This document shows, piece after piece, positions 38,951-46,982 of a stretch of DNA of 64,000 nt. Source of the stretch: Brucellaceae bacterium (GTDB lineage Bacteria > Pseudomonadota > Alphaproteobacteria > Rhizobiales > Rhizobiaceae); assembly GCA_020637775.1 (NCBI GenBank), contig JACKJV010000001.1, positions 372,001-436,000 on the forward strand, in the 5' to 3' direction. The notes under the pieces were generated by a model. It made no database searches. It had not been told where the DNA came from and saw only the letters and a list, made by a program, of their open reading frames with translations. A program made the position numbers and the translations under genes. Position 1 is the first letter of the stretch; each line of letters starts with the position of its first letter.

Positions 38951-40300
38951 ATGCATACGTCCGGAAAAACAGGCTTCCGACCGCAGGCCAGTAAAGAACT
39001 CGTCCTGACGGATCCGCTGACGGGGCTTGGCAACCGCCAGCGCTTTTCGGAAAAGGTTGCACGCCAGATCGCCGATACGGCGGACGATCCGGTTCCGTTC
39101 ACCATCTGCATCATCGACCTCGACGGCTTCAAGCCCATCAACGACCTGTTCGGCCGCATGGCCGGCGACGACATCCTGCTGCAGGTGGCGCTGCGCCTTC
39201 GCAACGCTCTGGACGAAGGCGCCTTCGTGGCGCGGATCGGCGGCGACGAATTCGCCATCCTCTATCCCTCGGTCTTCACCGAAAAGGCGGCACGCGATCA
39301 TGCCGAGATGCTGCTGGAGGTGATTTCAGCGCCTTACGACCTCGGCGACCGCACGGCACGGCTGGGCGCCTCCATTGGCGGGGCGCTCTACTACAATGCC
39401 GATGACGATGCCGATGCGCTTTTCCACAAGGCGGAGACGGCGCTTTACCACGCCAAGCGCTCGGCCCGCTCGAAGGCGAAGATCTTCAGCCGCGCGATGG
39501 AAGAGGCTGCGCGGCGGGTCACGCATATCGAGCAGGCGCTGCGGCGCGCGATCTCGGCGGGCGAGGTGGAGCCGCATTTCCAGCCGATCGTGGATCTGAA
39601 GTCGCGGGCGACCATCGGCTTCGAATGCCTCGCGCGCTGGAACGACCGCGATCTCGGCCCGGTGCCGCCATCCGCCTTCATTCCGATTGCCGAAGAACGC
39701 GGCATTATCGGCGAGCTGTCGCGATTGCTGCTGCACAAGGCCACGCAAGCGGCGCGCACATGGCCGGACCACCTGTTCCTTTCCTTCAACCTGTCGCCGT
39801 CGCAACTCGTCGATCCCAATACGGGCCTGACCATCCTGTCGATCCTCGACCGGAACGGATTCGACGCCTGGCGGCTGGAGATCGAGATCACGGAAACCGG
39901 CGTGATGAGCCATCCGGCTTCGGCCAAGAAGATCATCGACGACCTGCGCAGCGTGGGCATCCGCGTTTCGCTCGACGATTTCGGCACCGGGCAATCGTCG
40001 CTCGGCCGGTTGCGGGAGATCCCGTTCGACAAGCTGAAGATCGACCGCGCCTTCATCTCCGAAATCCTGCGCGACCGACCTTCCGAACACATTGTCAAGG
40101 CGATCCTGGCAATGTGCGACGGACTCGGCATGGACGTCGTGGCGGAGGGCATCGAGGAAGAAGCCCAGGCGGAAATGCTGGTCGACTTCGGCTGTGCCGG
40201 CGGACAGGGCTATTTCTTCGGCCGGCCCGTCGACGCGCTGTCCACGCTGGGCTATCTGCGCGACGCCTTTCCCGCAGACGCCAAACGCCGGCCAGGCTGA
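38951..40300 (+). CDS. Cytoplasmic GGDEF-EAL cyclic-di-GMP protein
   Basis: 449-aa protein with no membrane segment and no sensory domain apart from a 20-residue leader. The cyclase domain has TDPLTGLGNRQRF and an intact GGDEF at residues 97-101. The phosphodiesterase domain reads E225-C226-L227 instead of EAL, but the catalytic Glu, DDFGTGQSSLG and EGIEEEAQAEML remain, so hydrolysis is still plausible. It lies between gshB (divergent) and the RlpA-like gene (convergent). Confidence 0.92.
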   Translation: MHTSGKTGFRPQASKELVLTDPLTGLGNRQRFSEKVARQIADTADDPVPFTICIIDLDGFKPINDLFGRMAGDDILLQVALRLRNALDEGAFVARIGGDEFAILYPSVFTEKAARDHAEMLLEVISAPYDLGDRTARLGASIGGALYYNADDDADALFHKAETALYHAKRSARSKAKIFSRAMEEAARRVTHIEQALRRAISAGEVEPHFQPIVDLKSRATIGFECLARWNDRDLGPVPPSAFIPIAEERGIIGELSRLLLHKATQAARTWPDHLFLSFNLSPSQLVDPNTGLTILSILDRNGFDAWRLEIEITETGVMSHPASAKKIIDDLRSVGIRVSLDDFGTGQSSLGRLREIPFDKLKIDRAFISEILRDRPSEHIVKAILAMCDGLGMDVVAEGIEEEAQAEMLVDFGCAGGQGYFFGRPVDALSTLGYLRDAFPADAKRRPG

Positions 40301-40326
40301 CGCGCCGCTGTAGCGGGCAAGACCTT

Positions 40327-40674
40327 TCAGCCCTTTACGAAGCAGACATTGGTATGGCCGCGGGAAATGAAGCCGAGCTTGCCGGCCGCAGCCTTGGAAA
40401 GGTCAATGATCCGGCCCTTCACGAAGGGGCCGCGGTCATTGATGCGAACGATCACCGAGCGGCCATTGTGCTGGTTCGTGACCTTGACGCGCGTGCCGAA
40501 GGGCAAGGTGCGATGGGCGGCGGTCATGGCAGCCGGGTTCATCCGTTCGCCCGAAGCGGTTCTGGAGGTGAGGGCATACCAGGAGGCGCCGCCACACTGG
40601 GCCGATGCCGTTTCCAGCGCGAGAGGGGTGGCGGCCACGGCAAGCGCGGCGGCAAGAAGAGTGTGCTTTTTCAT
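40327..40674 (-). CDS. RlpA-like double-psi beta-barrel secreted protein
   Basis: 115 aa: a signal peptide ([19 protein letters not shown]..., cleaved near ASA-QC) followed by one RlpA-like barrel. Motifs [33 protein letters not shown] and [17 protein letters not shown] match septal lytic transglycosylase RlpA, including the catalytic Asp region. The mature protein begins QCGG, but no lipobox is clear. It lacks the SPOR domain of full-length RlpA, so any septal targeting must differ. Confidence 0.9.
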   Translation of the reverse strand: MKKHTLLAAALAVAATPLALETASAQCGGASWYALTSRTASGERMNPAAMTAAHRTLPFGTRVKVTNQHNGRSVIVRINDRGPFVKGRIIDLSKAAAGKLGFISRGHTNVCFVKG

Positions 40675-40805
40675 GATCTACCCGCGGTTTTTCCTTGTGT
40701 TGCCGGCGCGGGTAGGAACGAAACAGGGCGAGACCGTGGCAAGCGACCGGTCCCGCCGGTCACATGGGATGAACGGCTGTAACATCCCTGCGGCTGATCG
40801 AAGGC

Positions 40806-41471
40806 CTATTCGTCGAGGCTGACGGCATCGGGGCGAACGCCGGCCGCAGCCAGATGTCCCTTCACCGCTTCCATCATCGGCGGCGGGCCGCAGACATAGA
40901 ATTGCCGGTCAAGGTCGCCGCCGGTCACCTCGCCCAGCAGGTCTTCATCGACCAAGCCGTGATGCATGCCGCTCCTTCTTTCCTCCGACAGGACATGAAC
41001 AACCTTCAGACCGGGCATCTTGTCCAGTTCGTCGCGGCAGATGATGTCCTGTTCGGTCTTGTTGGCGAAGACAAGTGTATTGCCGGCCAGTTCGTTGCGG
41101 GATTTCAGATCGCGCAGGATTGCCAGGAAAGGCGTCAGGCCGGCGCCGCCGGCAATGAAGACGCCCCTGCCCTTGTAGCGGAAGGTCCTGAAGGGTTCGG
41201 CGATGCAGATCGCCTCGCCCACCAGCAATTCATGAATGCGGCAGGTGACGCCATCGTGGTCCGGGTAGCGCTTGATGGTGAATTCGAGCGTTTCCTGGGC
41301 GGGAAGCGACGTCATGGTGAACGGCCGGGTCTCGTCGCGCCAGCCTTCGCGGTCCAAGGCCAGTTCGGTCGCATCGCCAGGCTGATAGTCGAACCCTTGC
41401 GGGCGCGTCATGCGGAAGCGATGCACGTCGCGCGTCAGGGGTTCGATGGCCAGTATCTCGGCTTTCTGCAT
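40806..41471 (-). CDS. Ferredoxin/flavodoxin-reductase-like FAD oxidoreductase
   Basis: 221-aa reductase with the ferredoxin-NADP reductase fold. The FAD motif is RPFTMTSLPAQETL, the nucleotide-binding loop FIAGGAGLTPFLAILRDL, and the C-terminal FYVCGPPPMMEAVKGHL. No iron-sulfur Cys are present, so it needs a separate electron partner. A perfect EcfG-type promoter (41502-41526) precedes it, placing it in the general stress regulon. Start ATG at 41471. Confidence 0.88.
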   Translation of the reverse strand: MQKAEILAIEPLTRDVHRFRMTRPQGFDYQPGDATELALDREGWRDETRPFTMTSLPAQETLEFTIKRYPDHDGVTCRIHELLVGEAICIAEPFRTFRYKGRGVFIAGGAGLTPFLAILRDLKSRNELAGNTLVFANKTEQDIICRDELDKMPGLKVVHVLSEERRSGMHHGLVDEDLLGEVTGGDLDRQFYVCGPPPMMEAVKGHLAAAGVRPDAVSLDE

Positions 41472-41501
41472 CCGTCATCTCCCTTCATCTGCTTGAGGAA
41501 G

Positions 41502-41526
41502 AACGGGATTGCAGGCGCGGGGTTCC
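41502..41526 (-). promoter_or_regulatory. EcfG promoter of the FAD oxidoreductase gene
   Basis: On the minus strand GGAAC (41526-41522), 16 nt, CGTT (41505-41502): an exact match to the EcfG consensus, about 30 nt before the start codon. Confidence 0.8.
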
Positions 41527-41569
41527 GGGGCCGCAAAAGAGCAAAGGTGACAGAAATCTTCCACGTCCG

Positions 41570-41594
41570 GGAACAAGGCGCGCAATCGTTCATT
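41570..41594 (+). promoter_or_regulatory. Weak EcfG-type promoter candidate of the PRC-barrel gene
   Basis: GGAAC (41570-41574), 16 nt, CATT (41591-41594). The -10 differs from CGTT by one base, in the same way as the nepR promoter in this window. A CGTT also occurs but only 12 nt after GGAAC. Confidence 0.4.
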
Positions 41595-41694
41595 GACAGT
41601 GCGTCGACAGAGCGCCGCGCAGCGCAAGCGTCTGGAAAACGTCTTCTTGCGCCACGCGGCCATATGCCACCCGGACATACAGAGGAAACGTAAC

Positions 41695-42936
41695 ATGCTC
41701 ACCAAGCTTTTCGCCACCACTGCAATGGTTGCCCTGATGACATCGGGAGCCATGGCAGCCGATCATGAAGCATCCAAGGACATGACGCAGGGCGGTCAGC
41801 CCGTCTTTTCACAGGATGCCGGCCAGGACATGACGTCCGAGACCGGTTATTTCGAAGCGTCCAACAAGCAGATCCTGGCGTCGAACCTGCTTGGCGCGAC
41901 GGTCTATACCGAGCGTTCGGGCGAACGCGGTGCGGCCATGAACCAGGATGACCAGTCCAGCGGCTATGGCACCAACGGCACGACGGCCGCACAGGATGGC
42001 CGTGTTGACGGCCAGGCCGCCAATGGCCAGCAGGCCGCCGGTGCGATGAACGACAACCAGGATGCCGGCATGGCCGATGGCGACCGTACGGCGGAAGCCC
42101 TTGACGGCAACGAGGCCGCGACGGACCAGGCCGCACGGCAGACCGCGATGATGGACAATTACGACAATGTCGGCGACGTCAATGACGTTGTCATGGGCCA
42201 GGATGGCCAGGCCGAAGCCGTTGTGATCGGCGTTGGCGGCTTTCTCGGCATCGGCGAGAAAAACGTCGCCGTGGATTTCGACAAGCTGAGCTGGGTCGAT
42301 CGCGACGGCGAGCGCTGGCTGATGATTTCGGCCACCCGCGAGGAACTGGAAGCCGCACCGTCCTTTGACACCGCCAGCGTGGAAAACAACGGCCAGCGTC
42401 AGGACCGCATGGCCTCCGACGAGCAGATGGACCAGACCAACCGTCAGGACCGCGTGGCCTCCGACGAACAGATGGACCAGACCAACCGTCAGGACCGCAT
42501 GGCCTCCGACGAGCAGATGGACCAGACCGACCGTCAGGACAACATGGCGGCCACGGACGACCGCAACGCGGTGGACCGGGAAACGACAGCGGCGGTGAAC
42601 CGTGACGGCTGGACAGCCACGCAGCAGGGCGAGATGAGTGCCGAAAACCTGCTTGGCACCTCGGTCTATGGCGCCAATGACGAGGATCTTGGCGAGATCG
42701 GCGATGTCATCCTGACCGCTGACGGCCAGATCGAAGCCTATGTGGTCGATGTCGGCGGCTTCCTGGGGCTTGGCGAGAAGCCTGTCGCCCTGGACGCCAG
42801 GGAACTGCAGATCATGCGCAATGGCAACGGCGAACACCGCATCTTCACGCGGTTCACGGAGGAGCAGCTGGAACAGCAGCCCTCCTATGACGAGGCCACC
42901 TATGCCACCAACCGGGATCAGATGCTGCTTCGCTAA
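41695..42936 (+). CDS. Secreted double PRC-barrel protein with a 45-bp tandem repeat
   Basis: 413 aa with a signal peptide (MLTKLFATTAMVALMTSGAMA-ADHE). Two PRC-barrel domains are visible, one around NLLGATVYTERSGE...VGGFLGIGEKNVAVDF and one around NLLGTSVYGANDEDLG...VGGFLGLGEKPVALDA. Between them lies a hydrophilic linker with three 15-residue repeats, RQDRMASDEQMDQTN, encoded by near-identical 45-bp units at 42397-42531. PRC-barrels often act as small binding adaptors; the periplasmic role is unknown. Start ATG at 41695 after AGAGGAAACG. Confidence 0.85.
   Translation: MLTKLFATTAMVALMTSGAMAADHEASKDMTQGGQPVFSQDAGQDMTSETGYFEASNKQILASNLLGATVYTERSGERGAAMNQDDQSSGYGTNGTTAAQDGRVDGQAANGQQAAGAMNDNQDAGMADGDRTAEALDGNEAATDQAARQTAMMDNYDNVGDVNDVVMGQDGQAEAVVIGVGGFLGIGEKNVAVDFDKLSWVDRDGERWLMISATREELEAAPSFDTASVENNGQRQDRMASDEQMDQTNRQDRVASDEQMDQTNRQDRMASDEQMDQTDRQDNMAATDDRNAVDRETTAAVNRDGWTATQQGEMSAENLLGTSVYGANDEDLGEIGDVILTADGQIEAYVVDVGGFLGLGEKPVALDARELQIMRNGNGEHRIFTRFTEEQLEQQPSYDEATYATNRDQMLLR
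42397..42531 (+). repeat. Three tandem 45-bp units inside the PRC-barrel gene
   Basis: Units at 42397-42441, 42442-42486 and 42487-42531 differ at only a few bases, and a fourth begins at 42532. The 45-bp length keeps the frame, so copy number can change without breaking the gene. Confidence 0.95.
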
Positions 42937-42959
42937 GCATCGCTGACCCCTGTTTTACG

Positions 42960-42988
42960 GAAACCGGCCGCATCACGCGGCCGGTTTC
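42960..42988 (+). terminator. Terminator-like hairpin after the PRC-barrel gene
   Basis: GAAACCGGCCGC and GCGGCCGGTTTC form a 12-bp stem with loop ATCAC. It lies 23 bp after the stop and before the EcfG promoter at 43011. No T-run follows. Confidence 0.6.
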
Positions 42989-43010
42989 TGGCGTTCAGCG
43001 GCCCGGAGAC

Positions 43011-43035
43011 GGAACTTCGTTTTGCCGAACACGTT
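43011..43035 (+). promoter_or_regulatory. EcfG promoter of the DUF883-holin-dps cluster
   Basis: GGAAC (43011-43015), 16 nt, CGTT (43032-43035): an exact consensus match about 30 nt before the DUF883 ATG. The four following genes are close together on one strand. Confidence 0.85.
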
Positions 43036-43065
43036 CTTCAACTGATCGAACGAAAGGAGACATCG

Positions 43066-43404
43066 ATGGCGACTGCCACGCAACGTGCTGCTTCCGAAAA
43101 GAGCAACGGAACCACGACCGCGGCCGACATCCAGGCGCAGGTCGAGGAGCTGAAGAGCGACATTTCCAGGCTGACGCGGACGATCGGCGACTTCGGCGCC
43201 TCGAAGGCCGGGGAAGCCAAATCGAACGCCACGGCCCGCGCGGACGAAGCGATGAATGCGTCCCGCGAAGTCCTCGCCAATGCGCGTGGCGAACTGGACC
43301 GGCTGGAGGTGATGCTGCGCGAGGAAGTGCGCCGCAAACCGGTGCAGACGCTCGGCATAGCGGCAGGCATCGGCTTTCTGGTCGCGCTGCTCATGCGCCG
43401 CTGA
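43066..43404 (+). CDS. DUF883 (ElaB/YqjD-like) membrane-anchored protein
   Basis: 112 aa. A long amphipathic helix (about 20-88, with ADIQAQVEELKSDISRLTRT) precedes a C-terminal anchor, GIAAGIGFLVALLMRR. This is the ElaB/YqjD plan; those proteins are tail-anchored in the inner membrane and can bind ribosomes in stationary phase. First gene after the EcfG promoter; ribosome site AAAGGAGA. Confidence 0.88.
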   Translation: MATATQRAASEKSNGTTTAADIQAQVEELKSDISRLTRTIGDFGASKAGEAKSNATARADEAMNASREVLANARGELDRLEVMLREEVRRKPVQTLGIAAGIGFLVALLMRR

Positions 43405-43409
43405 CAGCA

Positions 43410-43838
43410 ATGCTGAAACTGCTGCCCCTGGCCTTTTCGCTGATCTCCAGCGACGTGGAGGCTGCCGTTGCACGGCGCAAGCGCAACGGCCTGCTGATGG
43501 CGCTGGCCTGTTTCCTGCTGTTGAGCGCATGGGCGGTCGGCCTTGCCGCCGCTGTCGCCCTGGCGGCGCGGGCCTGGGGTGTTCCCGCAGCCGCAGGCGT
43601 CGGATCGGCCCTGCTGGCCGCGCTCGCGCTATGCATCCTGGCCGTTCTCTCGTTTCTGAAATGGCGAGACCGCAAGCGTGCCGAACAGGACGACACCGGA
43701 CGCCGCATTGCCGCCTATGCCGCATTGGGCGCTGCCCCCCTTCTGCAAAGAAAGGCGGGCTTGCTCGGCCTCGGGCTCGCTGCCGTCGTGGCGCTCGCGG
43801 CCGCCCAGGCCGGCACATCGGATCCGGACAATGCATGA
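43410..43838 (+). CDS. Phage-holin-like (YqjE-type) membrane protein
   Basis: 142 aa with a paired hydrophobic region (about 28-50 and 55-80) that resembles the holin-superfamily/YqjE fold, and a third hydrophobic stretch near the C-terminus (LLGLGLAAVVALAAAQ). It begins 5 bp after the DUF883 stop, as yqjE follows yqjD in enterobacteria. No phage genes are near, so this is a host envelope protein rather than a lysis holin. Confidence 0.8.
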   Translation: MLKLLPLAFSLISSDVEAAVARRKRNGLLMALACFLLLSAWAVGLAAAVALAARAWGVPAAAGVGSALLAALALCILAVLSFLKWRDRKRAEQDDTGRRIAAYAALGAAPLLQRKAGLLGLGLAAVVALAAAQAGTSDPDNA

Positions 43839-43869
43839 CCATGAACGCCACCACCAGAAAGGAGACGTC

Positions 43870-44046
43870 ATGAACCGCCCGCTGAAGCCAAAGGAAGCCC
43901 GCCAGGGAGAGCGGGGACGCCCCGTTCTCGTGATCCTCGCCGCCGGCCTGCTTGTCGCCATGATCGCCTGGGCCGGAATCGCCATCTACGGCGAAGCGAT
44001 CGATACCGCCGTCGACCAGAGCGAGACGGGCCTGGGCGAAGGCTGA
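43870..44046 (+). CDS. Small single-pass membrane protein
   Basis: 58 aa: a short basic N-terminus (MNRPLKPKEARQGERGR), one TM helix (VLVILAAGLLVAMIAWAGIAI) and an acidic tail. The ATG at 43870 has GGAG just upstream. It has no recognised family. Its position between the holin-like gene and dps implies shared EcfG control. Confidence 0.7.
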   Translation: MNRPLKPKEARQGERGRPVLVILAAGLLVAMIAWAGIAIYGEAIDTAVDQSETGLGEG

Positions 44047-44089
44047 ACCCTGTCCGCTCCCCCAACCCTGACCGAAGGAGACCGATTCC

Positions 44090-44602
44090 ATGTCGAATGT
44101 TACCGCAGTCCTGAAACCGGAAGCCCACGCGGAAAAGATCAATATCGGCCTGTCAGCCGACTACTGCAAGGAGATGTCCGGCCTTCTGACCGGGATTCTC
44201 GAAGACACATACCGGCTGACCGTCAAGAGCCATGTCTATCACTGGAACGTGGTCGGCCCGTTGTTCAAGCCACTGCATGAACTGACAGAGGACCATTACG
44301 AGGAACTGTTCGCCGCGGCCGACACGATCGCCGAGCGCATTCGTGCGCTGGGTCATCTCGCGCCGGTGTCGTTTGCCGAAACATCCCATTTCGCGCCGGG
44401 GGAAAAATCGGTCGATCACTCCAGCGCCAAGGCGATGGTGGAGGATCTGATCGAGACCCATGAAAAGGCCGTCCGGACCATGCGCGAGGCAGCCGGCAAG
44501 GCTGGCGATGCCGGCGATGTCGTGACCGAGGACATGCTGACGCAGCGCCTGACATTCCATGAGAAAGCCTTGTGGATGATGCGCGCGATCGTCGCCGACT
44601 GA
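44090..44602 (+). CDS. dps: Dps-family DNA-protection ferritin
   Basis: 170-aa mini-ferritin that stores iron, consumes peroxide and shields DNA. The ferroxidase motif spans KSHVYHWNVVGPLFKPLHEL and EDHYEELFAAAD. The Lys-containing N-terminus (LKPEAHAEKIN) could bind DNA. Last gene of the EcfG-driven cluster, with its own ribosome site (AAGGAGA) and a terminator 43 bp downstream. Confidence 0.95.
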   Translation: MSNVTAVLKPEAHAEKINIGLSADYCKEMSGLLTGILEDTYRLTVKSHVYHWNVVGPLFKPLHELTEDHYEELFAAADTIAERIRALGHLAPVSFAETSHFAPGEKSVDHSSAKAMVEDLIETHEKAVRTMREAAGKAGDAGDVVTEDMLTQRLTFHEKALWMMRAIVAD

Positions 44603-44644
44603 ACCACGCCAGAAGCGCCGCAACCTGCTGCACGGCGCAGCGCG

Positions 44645-44680
44645 AAGGCCTCCGCGTCACCCGTCGCGGAGGCCTTATTT
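44645..44680 (+). terminator. Terminator after dps
   Basis: AAGGCCTCCGCG (44645-44656) pairs over 12 bp with CGCGGAGGCCTT (44665-44676), followed by ATTT. It also lies 34 bp beyond the convergent lipid kinase stop, so it may act in both directions. Confidence 0.8.
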
Positions 44681-44713
44681 CGATGGGTTGCGAACGGGTG
44701 GCATCCGCGCCCG

Positions 44714-45676
44714 TCAAAGCAGGACGGGCTGGCCGGGCATTTCCTGCCGGCCCGACGCGGCGGCGCCGGTCCCTGCCGCCAGTGGGCTCAAGACGCGAAG
44801 GGCCTTGCGTTCCAGACGGATCGCGACGCGCGCCTCCAGTTCCACCAGTTCGCCGTCGACGAGGGCCATGGAACCGGGCTTGAGCCGGGGGAATTCAAGC
44901 ACCACTTCGCTCGCCGTGGCCGTCTCCAGGTCCGGATTTCCATCCCAGCTTCCCAATGTCAGATCGGCGGCCAACTGCACGCTGGCACGGGGTTCGAGCG
45001 GGCGGGCCAGATACATGCCGAGGCGGCCGAGATCCCAGGTATCGGGATAGGGCAGATGCCCGTGCCCATGGGGATTGGCGGAAACCACCAGGAGGCTTAG
45101 CCGGCGCCGCGAGTGGTTGCCGTCGGCGGTTATCCGGGCGCGAAAGGAGGGTGGCCGGATCAGCGGTGAGAGCGCGGCGCGCGCGCTGGCCAGTATCTTG
45201 CCCAGCCGCGATGCGTTGTACTCCCGGCGCTCCCTTTCGATCACCATGCGCGGCTGCATGCCAACCGAGTACTGGTGGATGAAGGGGCGGTCATTGGCAA
45301 TGGCAATATCGGCGTGTGCCTCGGGCGCGCCGGCCAGGGCCGCGATGGCATCGGGCATGTTCAGGGGTATGCCGAGCGTGCGCGCAAAGAAGTTCATCGT
45401 GCCGGCAGGCAGGATGCCAAGCGCCTTGCCCGATTTCCAGCATTCAGCGGCGGCGGCGGATACCGTGCCGTCGCCTCCGCCGGCGACAATGCAGTCGATG
45501 TCGTGGCGGCCTGCCTGCTCGCGCAGCGCGCCGATCAGGTTGGCGCCGTCCGTGACGTGGCACTCGAAGGCCCGTCCGGCATGGCTGAAGGCCGCACCAA
45601 GATCGGTGCAGAGGCGGTCGACATCGACGGTTCGGATCGTGCCTCCCTCCCGGTTCAGAACGGCAGCAACGCGCAT
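44714..45676 (-). CDS. Diacylglycerol kinase-family lipid kinase
   Basis: 320-aa soluble lipid kinase (DAGK catalytic fold, YegS/DgkB-like). The nucleotide loop is IVAGGGDGTVSAAAAE and the second motif ALGILPAGTMNFFARTLG. The C-terminal beta-sandwich includes MALVDGELVELEARV. It phosphorylates diacylglycerol or a related lipid at the membrane surface. It begins 11 bp after the Crp/Fnr gene on the same strand and is probably co-transcribed from that gene's EcfG promoter. Confidence 0.88.
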   Translation of the reverse strand: MRVAAVLNREGGTIRTVDVDRLCTDLGAAFSHAGRAFECHVTDGANLIGALREQAGRHDIDCIVAGGGDGTVSAAAAECWKSGKALGILPAGTMNFFARTLGIPLNMPDAIAALAGAPEAHADIAIANDRPFIHQYSVGMQPRMVIERERREYNASRLGKILASARAALSPLIRPPSFRARITADGNHSRRRLSLLVVSANPHGHGHLPYPDTWDLGRLGMYLARPLEPRASVQLAADLTLGSWDGNPDLETATASEVVLEFPRLKPGSMALVDGELVELEARVAIRLERKALRVLSPLAAGTGAAASGRQEMPGQPVLL

Positions 45677-45687
45677 GGCGGCATTCC

Positions 45688-46443
45688 TCAGATGAAGGGG
45701 CGTTTACGGGTATCGTCCGGCGTCCATCCCGCCGTTCGTTCGAGCGCATCGCGGTCGGCCACGACACAGCCGTGGTCGGTCCAGCGGATCATCTGGCGGC
45801 GCGCCAGCTTGCGTAACGTCTTGTTGGTGTGGACGAGCGAAAGGCCGAGCGTATCGGCCATGTGCTGCTGGGTGACGGGCAGGCGCTGCGCGCTTGCGTC
45901 GTTTGCACCGGACTGGCGGCTGCGGTGGTCCAGGAAGGCGAGGAGGTAGGCCGCGCGCTCAAGCGCCGTGCGCCGGCCGATGGACAGGAGATGTTCGTCG
46001 AGAATGCGCTCCTCCTGCGCGGCGATCCAGGTGATGTCAAAGGCCAGATCGGGATGCGCCTCGAACAGGGATGACAGGCGGTTCCGCTCGAAGACACAGA
46101 GCTGCACGTCGGTCAGCGCTTCCACCGTGTGCTGCATTTCGCCCATCAGAGTACCTTGCAGGCCGACGAGATCGCCGGGCATCGCGTAATTGAGGATCTG
46201 CCGGCGGCCATCGGGCAGAACCTTGTAGCGAAAGGCGATGCCTTCGAGGACGGTGAAGAGATGCGCGCTATGGGCGCCCTCGACCAGAATGGTCGCGCCC
46301 TTGTCCACCGCCAGTTCGCCCTTCTTGAAGCCGCTCACGAATGCCAGTTCCGGTTCGGAGAATTCACGATAGCAGTCATTGGCCCGCAGCGGACAATGCG
46401 AGCAGTGGGTCTTTCCACGTTGAACCGAGAATTTCGCCGTCAT
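45688..46443 (-). CDS. Crp/Fnr-family transcription regulator
   Basis: 251 aa. The N-terminal cyclic-nucleotide-binding fold is preceded by a Cys-rich segment, THCSHCPLRANDCYREF (three Cys close together); a fourth Cys, in LCVFERN, could complete an Fnr-type cluster, but this is unproven. The C-terminal HTH is LPVTQQHMADTLGLSLVHTNKTLRKL. ATG at 46443 has GGAGG 5 nt upstream; longer in-frame starts do not. A perfect EcfG promoter precedes it, so it is a second-tier regulator of the stress response. Confidence 0.9.
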   Translation of the reverse strand: MTAKFSVQRGKTHCSHCPLRANDCYREFSEPELAFVSGFKKGELAVDKGATILVEGAHSAHLFTVLEGIAFRYKVLPDGRRQILNYAMPGDLVGLQGTLMGEMQHTVEALTDVQLCVFERNRLSSLFEAHPDLAFDITWIAAQEERILDEHLLSIGRRTALERAAYLLAFLDHRSRQSGANDASAQRLPVTQQHMADTLGLSLVHTNKTLRKLARRQMIRWTDHGCVVADRDALERTAGWTPDDTRKRPFI

Positions 46444-46463
46444 GGAACCTCCAGCCATGCCGC

Positions 46464-46488
46464 AACGCCTTGCGGCCCGGAAGGTTCC
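46464..46488 (-). promoter_or_regulatory. EcfG promoter of the Crp/Fnr gene
   Basis: On the minus strand GGAAC (46488-46484), 16 nt, CGTT (46467-46464): an exact match, about 20 nt before the start codon. Confidence 0.8.
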
Positions 46489-46507
46489 GCTGCGCAAGCG
46501 TCCGCCA

Positions 46508-46525
46508 TGTCATAGTTAAATGACA
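46508..46525. promoter_or_regulatory. Crp/Fnr-like palindrome between divergent regulator genes
   Basis: TGTCAT (46508-46513), AGTTAA, ATGACA (46520-46525): a perfect 6-6-6 inverted repeat with Crp-like half-site spacing. It lies between the Crp/Fnr gene and the receiver protein gene, so autoregulation or control of the receiver gene is plausible. Confidence 0.55.
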
Positions 46526-46572
46526 CGGCCGGGAAAAAGTTCATTCTAAGTTTTTCCATGAAGGGATCATCC

Positions 46573-46938
46573 ATGTCCGGAGAATGCCTGCGGCTGCTCA
46601 TCGTCGAGCCCGAACCGCTCATCGCGATCGATATCGAGCGCATCGTCGGCGACATCTACCAATGCGAGGCGATGATCGTGACGGACCTCGCCAAGGCGCC
46701 TTCGGACGCCTGGGATCTGGTGATCTGCGACTGTCCCGAACTCACCACCTGTTTCGTGACCCGGCTGACCGGCTTTCTTCCGGAAGGCGCGGGCGTTGTC
46801 CTCGTCAGCGCATCCGACGGGGTGGTGAACGCGCAAAGCCCCTGGCCGCATGTCGGCAAACCGTTTGCCAACAGCCTCCTGCTCAAGGCCGTTGAACGGG
46901 CACTGGCCACCCGTCCCATGCCGGACGAGCCGGCCTGA
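46573..46938 (+). CDS. Stand-alone receiver-like protein with altered acidic pocket
   Basis: 121 aa with the alpha/beta order of a response-regulator receiver and no output domain. It begins LLIVEPEPLIAIDIERI; the usual DD pair is E-P-E. D53 (LVICDCPEL) aligns with the phospho-acceptor and K is in VGKPFANSLL, so phosphorylation may be weakened or lost. ATG at 46573 has AAGGGA upstream; ATG 46558 would add five residues without a site. Its location between a stress-controlled regulator and nepR-ecfG suggests a role in that signalling. Confidence 0.75.
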   Translation: MSGECLRLLIVEPEPLIAIDIERIVGDIYQCEAMIVTDLAKAPSDAWDLVICDCPELTTCFVTRLTGFLPEGAGVVLVSASDGVVNAQSPWPHVGKPFANSLLLKAVERALATRPMPDEPA

Positions 46939-46982
46939 GCGGAGCGCTTGCGTCATCCGGGCGATCCACCGCCAGCGCGGTC

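Noticed and set aside
41570..41590. GGAAC-N12-CGTT upstream of the PRC-barrel gene as a consensus EcfG promoter
   Set aside because: The spacing is too short; only the weaker N16-CATT alternative was kept, at low confidence.
42397..42531. Regular 45-bp repeats as a possible CRISPR array
   Set aside because: Units are contiguous without spacers, are multiples of three and encode the same 15 residues within a clear secreted protein.
43410..43838. Prophage remnant (holin)
   Set aside because: There are no other phage genes; the order matches yqjD-yqjE and an EcfG promoter drives it.
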